A stretch of 18,256 nt of DNA from Candidatus Poseidoniales archaeon. Lineage in GTDB: Archaea > Thermoplasmatota > Poseidoniia > Poseidoniales > Poseidoniaceae. The stretch covers positions 9,352-27,607 of the forward strand of contig QQSA01000033.1 of the NCBI GenBank assembly GCA_003602535.1, in the 5' to 3' direction. Positions 7,231-15,700 of this stretch are shown in pieces. Below the pieces are notes generated by a model. It was not told the DNA's origin. It saw nothing but the letters and a program-made list of their open reading frames with translations, and made no database searches. Each line of letters begins with the position of its first letter. Within the stretch, counting starts at the first letter, position 1. The position numbers and the translations under genes are program-made.

Positions 7231-8373
7231 TTGTCAAAGTTCATGGGGGAGGATGTCAAAGAGCATGGCATCGGCGCTCTCCTTCAGTGGAATGCATTAT
7301 TGATCTCATTCGCATTATTCTTGACTTTAGCAATTTTAGGTGGAATAACTGCAAAAAACGATTGGACAAATATTGGGATTTTAGTAGTACTAATTGTGAT
7401 TGCTTTAGCCTTACTGATAACCTCTGCTGATTTCTTCGTTGAAGGCGCAAAAGGATTAGCTAGAAGGGCAGGAATGGCTGAAGTAGTAATCGGTTTGACG
7501 ATTGTGAGTATTGGAACATCGCTACCTGAAATTTTGGTTACAGCAACAGCTTCAGCATCATCAGGAGCTGATCCTGGAATGATGGATTTAGCGATTGGGA
7601 ATATTTACGGCTCAGTTTTAGTACAAATCACTCTCGTTTTGGGTATTGTAGTGGCGTTCAAGCCTTTGGAAATTAGGCCAGCATGGTTGAGAAGAGATGG
7701 TCTGTTGATGCTATTTTCAATCGTTATTTGTACCGCACTTTTGTGGGAAGGAGATGGTCTGTCCCGAATTGAGGGAGGGATTCTTTGTTTGATCTACGCC
7801 TTATACATCATTTGGTTACTGAATGATACTGATAAAATCCGAGATGATGAATTAGAGATTGTAGATGAAATCAAATCAACTACTGATTTTAGTTGGAGTG
7901 GAACTGCCTATTTTGTTATGGTTGTTATCGGTCTTTCAATGGCAGTATATTCTGCTAATCAGTTAGTTGAATATGCTTGTGCAATTGCAGTTAAATTAGA
8001 TGTTCCTCATGCTATTGTTGGAACTACAATGTCTGGTCTTGGAACTTCATTGCCTGAACTTACAGTTGCGATGGTTGCGGTTAGGAAGAGCCAAGGAGTA
8101 GCTATTGGAACTTTGATAGGATCTAATATTACAGATCCTTTACTTTCGATTGGTATAGCGGCTCTTATCTCTCCGATCTCTCTAACAGAATCATCTTATG
8201 ATTTGACAATGCATCTTATCATACCAGCCACGCTTCTTGGTGTTTCATTATGTTTGTTGATGATGTGGACAGGTTTCCGCTTCAGCCGCTTTGAAGGAGG
8301 AATTCTAATTGGATTCTATTTGATGTTCTTGCTATTGTTGGAATTACAACGCCAAGGTTACTTGACAGTTTAA
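7231..8373 (+). CDS. Ca2+/cation antiporter (CaCA superfamily, NCX_Mj-like)
   Basis: Membrane antiporter exchanging Ca2+ (or a related cation) for Na+ or H+. Two inverted alpha repeats are visible: GTSLPE at 95-100 and again at 271-276, the acidic residues being the ion ligands E54/E213 of NCX_Mj. The second repeat has GSNITD at 297-302, with D at the place of the NCX_Mj aspartate D240. The first repeat has GNIYGSVLVQ where GSN is usual, with Q in place of an asparagine ligand. About ten to eleven helices are seen, with a short acidic cytoplasmic loop near residues 190-215. TTG at 7231 has AGGAG six bases upstream; ATG at 7243 is the alternative. A helix-rich extension of about 60 residues precedes the first conserved region. 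Confidence 0.9.
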   Translation: MSKFMGEDVKEHGIGALLQWNALLISFALFLTLAILGGITAKNDWTNIGILVVLIVIALALLITSADFFVEGAKGLARRAGMAEVVIGLTIVSIGTSLPEILVTATASASSGADPGMMDLAIGNIYGSVLVQITLVLGIVVAFKPLEIRPAWLRRDGLLMLFSIVICTALLWEGDGLSRIEGGILCLIYALYIIWLLNDTDKIRDDELEIVDEIKSTTDFSWSGTAYFVMVVIGLSMAVYSANQLVEYACAIAVKLDVPHAIVGTTMSGLGTSLPELTVAMVAVRKSQGVAIGTLIGSNITDPLLSIGIAALISPISLTESSYDLTMHLIIPATLLGVSLCLLMMWTGFRFSRFEGGILIGFYLMFLLLLELQRQGYLTV

Positions 8374-8416
8374 TCGGGATAGTACTGCTTATGCAGCATG
8401 GCCTTGTGGGGCAAAC

Positions 8417-9565
8417 ATGGTCGACTTTCAATTAGACGAGATGCAGGAGATGCTTCGAGAATTAGCGCATGAATTCGCTAAGGATGAAATTCGTCCAAAT
8501 GCGGAGCACTGGGATCTAAATTCAGAGTATCCAAAAGATACCATCAATGCGGCTCACGAGATGGGATTACTAAATTTGCATATTTCTGAAGATTATGGTG
8601 GACCAGGTCTTGGTTCTATGGAAGAGGTTCTGGTGAATGAGGAACTTGCATGGGGAGACCCTGGTTTTGCCACCGCTGCTTATGCTACTAGTCTTGCTTG
8701 CGCACCACTAATCACTGGCGCTACTCATGAGCAGAAGGATAAGTATCTACGAATGGTTGCTGAAGATGGTGCTCTTGCCTCCTATGCGGTAACTGAACCT
8801 GGTGCGGGTTCTGACGTTGCAGCTTGTAAAACAGTGGCTGTAAGAGATGGTGATGATTACATAATCAATGGTTCGAAGATGTGGATTACAGGTGCAGGAA
8901 AAGCAGATTGGTTTTTCGTATTAGCAAAAACAGATCCTGATGCCGGATACAAAGGGATGTCTGGATTTATTGTAGATTCCAATTCACCTGGACTTTCATT
9001 AGGTAAGAAAGAAAACAACATGGGTCAGAGATGTTCTGATACTCGTTCAATTACATTTGATGACATGAGAGTTCCTGCAGAAAACCTGTGTGGAGGTTCT
9101 GAATCTGGAGGTTGGATGAATGCGATGAAGGCTTTTGATATGAGCCGACCGAATATTGCTGCACATGCAACAGGTCTCTCACGAGCAGCTTACGAACATG
9201 CATTACAATATTCAGGCGAGCGTATGACATTTGGTAAACCTCTTCATAGACATCAGGCAATTCAGTTTATGTTGGCAGACATGAAAACTAAGATCGAAGC
9301 ATCGCGAATGTTGACTTGGAAGTCTGCTGCCGATTCAGATGCTGGTGTAAGTAATACCGAATCAGCAGCTCACGCAAAGAGATTTGCTGCAGATACCGCA
9401 ATGGAAGTTACTACCGATGCAGTTCAAGTATTCGGAGGGTATGGATATTCTGAGGAGTACCCTGTTGCAAGATTAATGCGTGGTGCAAAGGTTATGCAAA
9501 TTTATGAAGGAAGCAGCCAAGTCCAGAGAATGATAATTGGACGTGAAATAACTAAGGATTTGTGA
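8417..9565 (+). CDS. Acyl-CoA dehydrogenase
   Basis: FAD-dependent alpha,beta-dehydrogenation of acyl-CoA thioesters, passing electrons to electron-transfer flavoprotein; used in fatty-acid or branched-chain amino-acid breakdown. At 382 residues it has the standard length. Visible: family signature 1 (YAVTEPGAGSDVAA, from Y123), the FAD/substrate MWITGAG stretch, and signature 2 near the C-terminus (QVFGGYGYSEEYPVARL) followed by QIYEGSSQVQR, where E364 sits at the position of the catalytic base in short- and medium-chain enzymes. ATG 8417 is the only in-frame ATG near the conserved start. It may share a physiological theme with the E1 gene (branched-chain acyl-CoA formation), although they are not adjacent. 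Chain-length preference cannot be read. Confidence 0.95.
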   Translation: MVDFQLDEMQEMLRELAHEFAKDEIRPNAEHWDLNSEYPKDTINAAHEMGLLNLHISEDYGGPGLGSMEEVLVNEELAWGDPGFATAAYATSLACAPLITGATHEQKDKYLRMVAEDGALASYAVTEPGAGSDVAACKTVAVRDGDDYIINGSKMWITGAGKADWFFVLAKTDPDAGYKGMSGFIVDSNSPGLSLGKKENNMGQRCSDTRSITFDDMRVPAENLCGGSESGGWMNAMKAFDMSRPNIAAHATGLSRAAYEHALQYSGERMTFGKPLHRHQAIQFMLADMKTKIEASRMLTWKSAADSDAGVSNTESAAHAKRFAADTAMEVTTDAVQVFGGYGYSEEYPVARLMRGAKVMQIYEGSSQVQRMIIGREITKDL

Positions 9566-9569
9566 TTAG

Positions 9570-10112
9570 ATGGCCAAAGGCGTTCCCGCCATTGTTCTGG
9601 CAGCGGGTGAATCATCCAGGTTGGGGCAACCTAAGGCATTGGTACAATGGAATGGCGAAACATTAGTTTCTAGGGCCGTACGATTATTGCAAGAGAAAAA
9701 CTGCTCCCCAATAATCGTAGTAACGCGAAATGAACTACAAGTTGACGTTATGTTATCATGTAATGATGCTATTGTTGTAGTTAATCCTAAGCCAGAAGAT
9801 GGACGTACAGGTACTCTTCAGATTGGCCTAGTATCTTTAATCAGTGAACTGGGTAGAACTCCTCGTCGAGTATTAGTTGCTCCTGTAGATCGATGTGGCT
9901 GGAATGAAGATACAGTTTCAGTTCTCTTGGATTGTAATTCAAATACATCGCCTATTCCAAGTGGTCATCCATTATTGCTGTGTGATATTGAAAAAGTACT
10001 TTCTTTGCCTAAAGATATCTCTCTACGAGATAGTATCACAATAAATCGGATTAATGCACCCGGCGAACATATGAACATCGACACACCCGGCGATTTGGAG
10101 GCATTGCAATGA
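9570..10112 (+). CDS. MocA/MobA-like molybdopterin nucleotidyltransferase
   Basis: NTP-transferase of the MobA-like fold. Its pairing with an XdhC homologue points to the MocA branch, which makes molybdopterin cytosine dinucleotide from MPT and CTP. Seen: the nucleotide-binding loop LAAGESSRLGQPK at 10-22, PVDRCG around residue 106 (the metal-binding aspartate region), GHP with H133 as in MocA proteins, and the ending NIDTPGDLEAL. At 180 residues it is slightly shorter than usual MocA (about 190-200). The start lies four bases after the acyl-CoA dehydrogenase stop, with GTGAT just upstream resembling part of the archaeal Shine-Dalgarno. Its stop overlaps the next start. Other MobA-like NTP transferases with different substrates cannot be ruled out by motif alone. 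Confidence 0.8.
   Translation: MAKGVPAIVLAAGESSRLGQPKALVQWNGETLVSRAVRLLQEKNCSPIIVVTRNELQVDVMLSCNDAIVVVNPKPEDGRTGTLQIGLVSLISELGRTPRRVLVAPVDRCGWNEDTVSVLLDCNSNTSPIPSGHPLLLCDIEKVLSLPKDISLRDSITINRINAPGEHMNIDTPGDLEALQ
10097..10101 (+). promoter_or_regulatory. Shine-Dalgarno for the XdhC-family gene
   Basis: GGAGG inside the end of the MocA-like gene, seven bases before the ATG at 10109. It is the strongest ribosome-binding site seen in the window, and together with the ATGA overlap it fixes the downstream start and implies translational coupling of the two genes. Confidence 0.7.
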
Positions 10113-10912
10113 CAGCACGAATTTTGCAATGGGCTCTTGATGAGTTATCAAAAAATCGTAAGGTTGGGATCGCAAGCGTCGTTTCAACAGCCGGCTCAGT
10201 TCCTGGAAAAGAGGGCGCAAGACTGGCACTAACCGAGTTCTCTGTAAGTGGAACAGTAGGCGGAGCAGGTCTTGAAATGAAGGTAATTTCCAGATTGAAA
10301 GAAATGATGATTGAATCAACAAAGCCTTGTGGTGAAATAGTGACATACGGTTTGAATAAAGGGGCTAAGGGCTATGAAGTAACGCCTCTAGACAGCCTAT
10401 GTGGCGGCCGTGTAACCGTCGCATTGGAGATTATGATTCCTATGCCACACATTTTGCTGATGGGAGGTGGCCATTGCGCTAAAGCGATTGCAGAAGCTTG
10501 TAAGCCATTAGATTGGAAGTTTTCAGTACAAGATTCAAGAGCGGATTTTGCGGTTTTAGATGGTGCAATAGAAACTCATCATTCTTGTCCTAAGGATTTC
10601 TTGATGAATGAGAATAGTGAATCTCTATCGAGATTTAGTGATATTCTATTGTTAGGTCATGATTGGAAAGAAGATGAAGAACGGTTACTTGGTTTACTAT
10701 TTGCAGGATATGATGGTAGATTAGGAGTAATTGGCTCAAAATCAAAATGGAATGCTTTCAGTAAAATTGCTCTTGATGCTGGAATTTCACAAGGACAATT
10801 GGATCAGGTGAATTGTCCAATCGGGTTAGATATCGGCGCTGAAAGCCCGGAAGAGATTGCAGTTGCAGTATTAGCTGAAATCTTAGCCGCACACAAGGGC
10901 GTTAATTTTTGA
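10109..10912 (+). CDS. xdhC: XdhC/CoxI-family molybdenum-hydroxylase maturation factor
   Basis: XdhC-type proteins bind the molybdenum cofactor, promote its sulfuration and deliver it to xanthine-dehydrogenase or CO-dehydrogenase-like hydroxylases. Two domains: the N-terminal XdhC/CoxI domain with GSVPGKEGARLAL from G29 and the GTVGGAGLE loop at 48-56 (family GGG.LE), and the C-terminal Rossmann domain starting PHILLMGGGHCAKAIAEA with GGG at 119-121. Its 267 residues are within the family range. It overlaps the MocA-like gene by four bases, so the pair is almost certainly one unit for Mo-cofactor finishing. No hydroxylase large, medium or iron-sulfur subunit lies in the window. The 3' end overlaps the convergent oligoribonuclease gene by 11 bases. 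Confidence 0.85.
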   Translation: MTARILQWALDELSKNRKVGIASVVSTAGSVPGKEGARLALTEFSVSGTVGGAGLEMKVISRLKEMMIESTKPCGEIVTYGLNKGAKGYEVTPLDSLCGGRVTVALEIMIPMPHILLMGGGHCAKAIAEACKPLDWKFSVQDSRADFAVLDGAIETHHSCPKDFLMNENSESLSRFSDILLLGHDWKEDEERLLGLLFAGYDGRLGVIGSKSKWNAFSKIALDAGISQGQLDQVNCPIGLDIGAESPEEIAVAVLAEILAAHKGVNF

Positions 10913-11435
10913 ATACAGTTTTTCTGTAATGTCTTAATTCTTCAATAGATTCAATGATGTCGTCCAAAGCACGATGCGCTTCCTTTTTCTTGTATCTAGG
11001 ATAATCAGGATACCAACGGTTTGTAAGTTCCTTTATTGTTGAAACATCGATGATTCTGTAGTGAAGAAGATCCAATACTTCTGGCATTTCCTTTGCCAAA
11101 AATACTCTATCATTGTGTATTGAATTACCACATAATGGCGCCTTTCCAATTTCTATATTTACGCTTATGAAGTCACATGTTTGCCTAATGGCCGTCGCCA
11201 AACTAACTCCCTCATTTCTCACTCGATCAACTAAACCAGATGCTGTGTGATGGGTAGTGTTCCACTCATCCATATTTTCAAGTAACTCGTCACTTACTTT
11301 GATGGCAAGATTTGGTCCTTCCGCAATAATATTTAATTCAGCATCTGTGATTATAGTAGCGATTTCAATGATTGATTCATGCTCTAAATCCAAACCAGTC
11401 ATCTCGAGGTCAATCCACACCATCTCTCCTGCCAT
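10902..11435 (-). CDS. orn: Oligoribonuclease (DEDDh 3'-5' exonuclease)
   Basis: Degrades short RNA oligonucleotides (down to dinucleotides, including linear products of cyclic dinucleotides in bacteria) to mononucleotides in the cytoplasm. All DEDDh residues are present: D9 and E11 in WIDLEMTGLD, D109 in CGNSIHNDRVFL, and H154/D159 in HRALDDI. The 177-residue length and the sequence WIDLEMTGL are diagnostic of Orn as opposed to DnaQ/RNase T relatives. ATG 11435 has GGAG about five bases upstream. The gene stands alone, converging on the XdhC gene and diverging from the lipoprotein subtilisin across a short spacer. Orn is typical of proteobacteria, actinobacteria and eukaryotes and is not a standard archaeal gene, so transfer is a reasonable inference. 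Confidence 0.93.
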   Translation of the reverse strand: MAGEMVWIDLEMTGLDLEHESIIEIATIITDAELNIIAEGPNLAIKVSDELLENMDEWNTTHHTASGLVDRVRNEGVSLATAIRQTCDFISVNIEIGKAPLCGNSIHNDRVFLAKEMPEVLDLLHYRIIDVSTIKELTNRWYPDYPRYKKKEAHRALDDIIESIEELRHYRKTVFKN

Positions 11436-11456
11436 ATGACTCCGAGGCGAATTGAG

Positions 11457-11470
11457 TGCTTCATAATGGC
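11457..11470. promoter_or_regulatory. Possible AT-box between divergent orn and subtilisin genes
   Basis: The short divergent spacer holds CTTCATAATGG, about 29 bases upstream of the orn ATG on the - strand and about 25-28 bases upstream of the TTG at 11492 on the + strand. It is the only AT-rich box in the spacer. It deviates from the archaeal TATA consensus, so this is a weak call. Confidence 0.25.
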
Positions 11471-11506
11471 GGATGATTATTGAATGAGTGGTTGCAGCAC
11501 ATCCTC

Positions 11507-12727
11507 ATGCAGCGCCCACTTTTGCTGGCATTATTGATGGTTAGTGCTAGCCTAGCCGGGTGTTTCAGTGAAGATTCAGAAGTAGTTACTGAGGTTGAAG
11601 AAGAAGGAGATAGTTTCCGTCATTACACTGTTATAGCACCTATTGATACTGGAATAAATCCATACCACAATCATTTCCAAACCGATGAAATTCTACCTGA
11701 TTGGTTCATCGAACAAATGCAGACCACATTAATCTGTAATCTAACTCAAGAAGGGACGTACCAGGAACGTGTAGATGCTGATAGAGAAACATGCTGGGAT
11801 CTTATCACAGCATCGGATATTGTATACTTCCCAGGAACTAGAATATTCGCTCAATCACCTGATGGAGGGACTCCAACTATGATTCTTGATGACCCAAGTG
11901 ATGGTCATGGGACTGCTGTTACAGGAGCAGTATTAGATGCGGACCCTGATGCAATAATATTCTTCGTAGAAGGCTTTAGTGAGAATGCAGTTACTACTGC
12001 AGGGACTCATCCAATGGTTGATGTGATAACGACTTCATTTGGTGCAATCGGGTCTGCTCCAGTTCCAGGCATAGAGGATGCAACGAAGGTCGCAGTGGTT
12101 GATAATCACAAGATACACACAGGTGCAGCGGATAATTCACCATCGCCTGCCGTTCAAGATGCAACCGCAGGTCCTCCTTGGTCAATTGGAGTTTCTGGAT
12201 ATGCAGAGGGAGATGATGATCAAAAGGAGACAATGTCAGGATCATACCCTGATATGGCATCAGATTGGACACAAGTATTACCTAATCACCAAGATATTGA
12301 TGGCTATCATGAAACCTCAGGGACATCTTTTGCAACACCGAGGACAGCAGGTTTCCTGGGTCATATTATGACTAGCCTACGAGCTGAATTCAACGATGCA
12401 GGTTCTGGCGGCAGAGATGGATTCCTTGTAGATGGTGATGTGCAGATATCTAATTCAGACATACGAAATGCACTAAATTTGTCTGGATGGTATCCATCTG
12501 CTTCATCATGGAATCCAACAGGCGGTACCACTCCAATTAGTCCGATTCTACCTTGCACTCAAGTAGGATGGGGAGTTTTGAATTGGTCTAATATTGACCC
12601 GATTATCGAACATCTAAACGGAAGTGCTACACTGCCTTCACGTAGTGGTGATGTAAATTCATGCATGGCTGCAAATCAAGCAGCGCGTGAGGCTTATTGG
12701 GGCTCCTATCCTGCTGAGCAGGATTGA
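11507..12727 (+). CDS. Secreted subtilisin-like (S8) serine protease with lipobox signal peptide
   Basis: Extracytoplasmic endopeptidase, probably lipid-anchored. Starting at ATG 11507, the N-terminus is a basic residue, a hydrophobic stretch and SLAGC, a lipobox with the cysteine at residue 19; the ORF is also open back to a TTG at 11480, adding nine residues. S8 triad: D47 in APIDTGI, H134 in DGHGTAVTG, S274 in SGTSFATPRTAG; AADN in the middle is the likely oxyanion-hole asparagine. There is no room for a long propeptide: the catalytic core begins within 30 residues of the lipobox, after an acidic linker. No C-terminal membrane segment. Likely role: breakdown of extracellular protein or processing of a surface protein. 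Its stop abuts the stop of the convergent giant membrane-protein gene. Confidence 0.88.
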   Translation: MQRPLLLALLMVSASLAGCFSEDSEVVTEVEEEGDSFRHYTVIAPIDTGINPYHNHFQTDEILPDWFIEQMQTTLICNLTQEGTYQERVDADRETCWDLITASDIVYFPGTRIFAQSPDGGTPTMILDDPSDGHGTAVTGAVLDADPDAIIFFVEGFSENAVTTAGTHPMVDVITTSFGAIGSAPVPGIEDATKVAVVDNHKIHTGAADNSPSPAVQDATAGPPWSIGVSGYAEGDDDQKETMSGSYPDMASDWTQVLPNHQDIDGYHETSGTSFATPRTAGFLGHIMTSLRAEFNDAGSGGRDGFLVDGDVQISNSDIRNALNLSGWYPSASSWNPTGGTTPISPILPCTQVGWGVLNWSNIDPIIEHLNGSATLPSRSGDVNSCMAANQAAREAYWGSYPAEQD

Positions 12728-12730
12728 TCA
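12725..12730. other. TGATCA palindrome supplying both convergent stop codons
   Basis: The palindrome reads TGA at 12725-12727 on + (end of the lipoprotein subtilisin) and TGA at 12730-12728 on - (end of the giant membrane protein). The two genes therefore meet with zero bases between them, and there is no space for a conventional terminator for either. Confidence 0.85.
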
Positions 12731-15700
12731 AAGCGGTACGAAGTCTATCTTCAAATTGCCATTTGTAGCAATCGATACAATAGGCTTGAAACCTTCGTGT
12801 GGGGTATTGGCTAAAGAGTTCTGAATCGCACTCAATACCTGAGGATCAAGTTGCAAATCGTAATTGAAGTGTTTAGGATATGAAACCGCTTGATTTTGAA
12901 TCTCTTGTGATTCAGATGGTGCATCTACTTCTTCCACTTGGTTTGTAACTTCAACTTCCTCTTCATCATCTATTAATGCGTCTTCAATCTCATCCTCAAA
13001 TTCTTCTTCTGATGTTATCGGTTCTGGAATTGCCTCGATTCTTTCGAGATTCTGATTTTCAATTGCTTCTTTAGCAGCGATATAATCTTCTGCATATAGG
13101 TTCGAAACTTCTCCCATTCGAGAAATGTATGCAAATCCAAATCCTAATGCTACTACTCCAAGGAACATCCATGTGATGAATGTGAATAATTCAGCATCGA
13201 ATGTGAAAGAGAGCATGAATAATGAAAAGATAGTTCCCATGGACCCAATTCCTCGTCTCCAAGGTGTTTCAGTTTCATCCCTGAATCCTTGAATCGCAAC
13301 ACCTGAAAGGAATACAGACCATATTGCCCATAACATTACTGCACTATCTCCTAAACCTAAAGCCCAACTGATACCAATCAGGAAATATGCGATTCCAAGT
13401 TGTCCGACTCTATCGATCCAGCCGTAGTATTCGATTGTATCATCCCACTCGAAAATCTCCCAATTCCAAGCAATTTCTGTCTTGGATGCAATAAATGTCA
13501 TGAATATTCCATTCAAAACTAATATTGTTCCAACAACTTCATCGATACCATATAACTCCTGACCCGTCTGATCTAATAGATTCCAAACTGCAAATGTATG
13601 AAGTAAAGGCATTGCCAAAATTGCATATTTTTGCCCATTCACAAATACATCATATGTCGCCCAAATTGCACCAATCAATGTTCCAATTCCCTTGAATGCA
13701 GTCCATGATAATGTTAAGCAAGCAATAGTCCAGATTCGCATAATGCTCGTTAAGCGCTCTCTACTTTGTTCAGATTCAAGATTGAATACGGTTTGGAATT
13801 CGTATAGGTTTTCTTTGGCTTCATCAGCCCATTTGTATAGCCATCCCTTTTCACTTGCTTGATTAATTATTAATGTCACGAAGCCAGTTCCTAGTAAACT
13901 GTGGGTCAAATAATCAACGCCATCGAAGTGATTGAAATTTGAATCATTTGAAAACCCAATTAGGAAAGAAACCAATGTCAAAGGTGCTACCCAAGGTATG
14001 AACTCTAATCGTCCGGTTAACCAGGCATATAATGCTAGTAGAATCGTCATTGTAAGTAGTATCCAACTTGCTTCTGGTAGTACACCAAACATCCCAAGTG
14101 TCAGCCAGAAACTAGGAATTGTCATCGGCGTTTCAACTTCATCTTTTTCAATTCCAAACTGCCTATCCATTATTCCTCTTCCTAAGATTATGACATTTGT
14201 TAAAGCCATAAGAATGAATGAAAATCGACTTACATCTAAAATTGTAATTTCAGTAGGATCGTAAGAGGTAACATCTATCCATGACAATAATTCAGCAATA
14301 ATTGCTCCATCCGAAACAAATCTGTTAGCACCTCCAAATACTAGGATTGCCAAAGGTGCTATACATAGCACTAAGTTCAATCTATGCGATATTGCACGAC
14401 TGAATACTAGTATGTACATCGATAGGAATAGAAGTCCTCCACTAGCATCGAATAGTCCTAAAATTAACAATCCACATAGTGTAGCAATATCAGCAGTTCG
14501 ATTTAGAGATTCATCATTCAATCCTTTCTTTGATAACATTATTGAGATTCCAATTGGGCCTGCAAGTAACATCAAATCAAATAGAATTGTTGAAATCAAT
14601 ATTTCTCCAACTTCATATCTTGCAGCATTCAAACTGTAAGCCATAGGTGCAGCTACTGCGATCATGGTGAATGTAGCGATCATCCTTCCAGTTGACGAAG
14701 CATTTTCTTCATCAACAACCTCTTTGACTATTATTCCAATTGGAATTAACATCATTATTGTCCAAACAATATTTTCTGCCAAATTGGTTGCACCTACTGC
14801 TGTCAAAGATACAGTAAACAGAATCATTGGTCCAATCAAACTCATTCTTCCAAGAGGGCCCCATGCATATGATTCTAGAGAACTTGTTTCCTTTTCAGGT
14901 ACAACCCAGGCCCTCTTTTCCATGTCAAATACAGGCATCAGATTCTTTCTTTTTCCTTCAAACCAATTCAGCATTACTCCGATATCCAATTCTATCGTTC
15001 TGAATTTACGCATAGCGGCGTAAACGATTAACCCAACTAATGCTAATGTAATATTGAATCCATCTAATTTGTCAGCAATAGTTGTAGGTAGTGGGACATC
15101 TAACCTTTGGAACAAAGAGAGTATAACTGCGATAATCATTGAACCAGCAGTTGCTGCAGATGCTTCAAATGCAACATTTTGATTACCGGTTTTTTCAGCT
15201 TGAATCATCATCATGTAAGATGATACAACTGCATAGAGGAATATCGCCCATGGAATGTAAGGGTCGTCACCAAATAATACTGATTTTGAAAGTACCAGTA
15301 ATCCAAGTGTTACGAAGTGTGCCCAATCCGATAAGTGTCCCTTATTCCTACCCAATTCACCTGTAGTAAGTACTGTGATTAGAATAAATCCTTCTAGCCA
15401 CGCAGGCTCAAATCCTCCGGTCCAATGTGATTGAATAAAGAAAGAAAATCCAGTTGCGATCATCGTCAGGTTTGCAACCCAATTTCTTGTAACTTTAGAG
15501 ATGGTTAACAAATATGGTAGCATTATTAACGTTACAACCCACGGAATTAATCCTGCTTTGGGTGTGATTATGAATAGAGATGCAGCCAAACCAATTGGCA
15601 TGTAAGGGATTCTACGTTGTAGTGTCGCAGGGAAATATGCAATCAATACAGCCAACCATAATCCAACTTGAAGAGTTAGATACTCATCTAATATGGGTAG

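Noticed and set aside
10057..10093. Direct repeat CACCCGGCGA (10057-10066 and 10084-10093)
   Set aside because: Two copies only, both within the conserved MocA-like C-terminal coding sequence; no sign of an array or attachment site.
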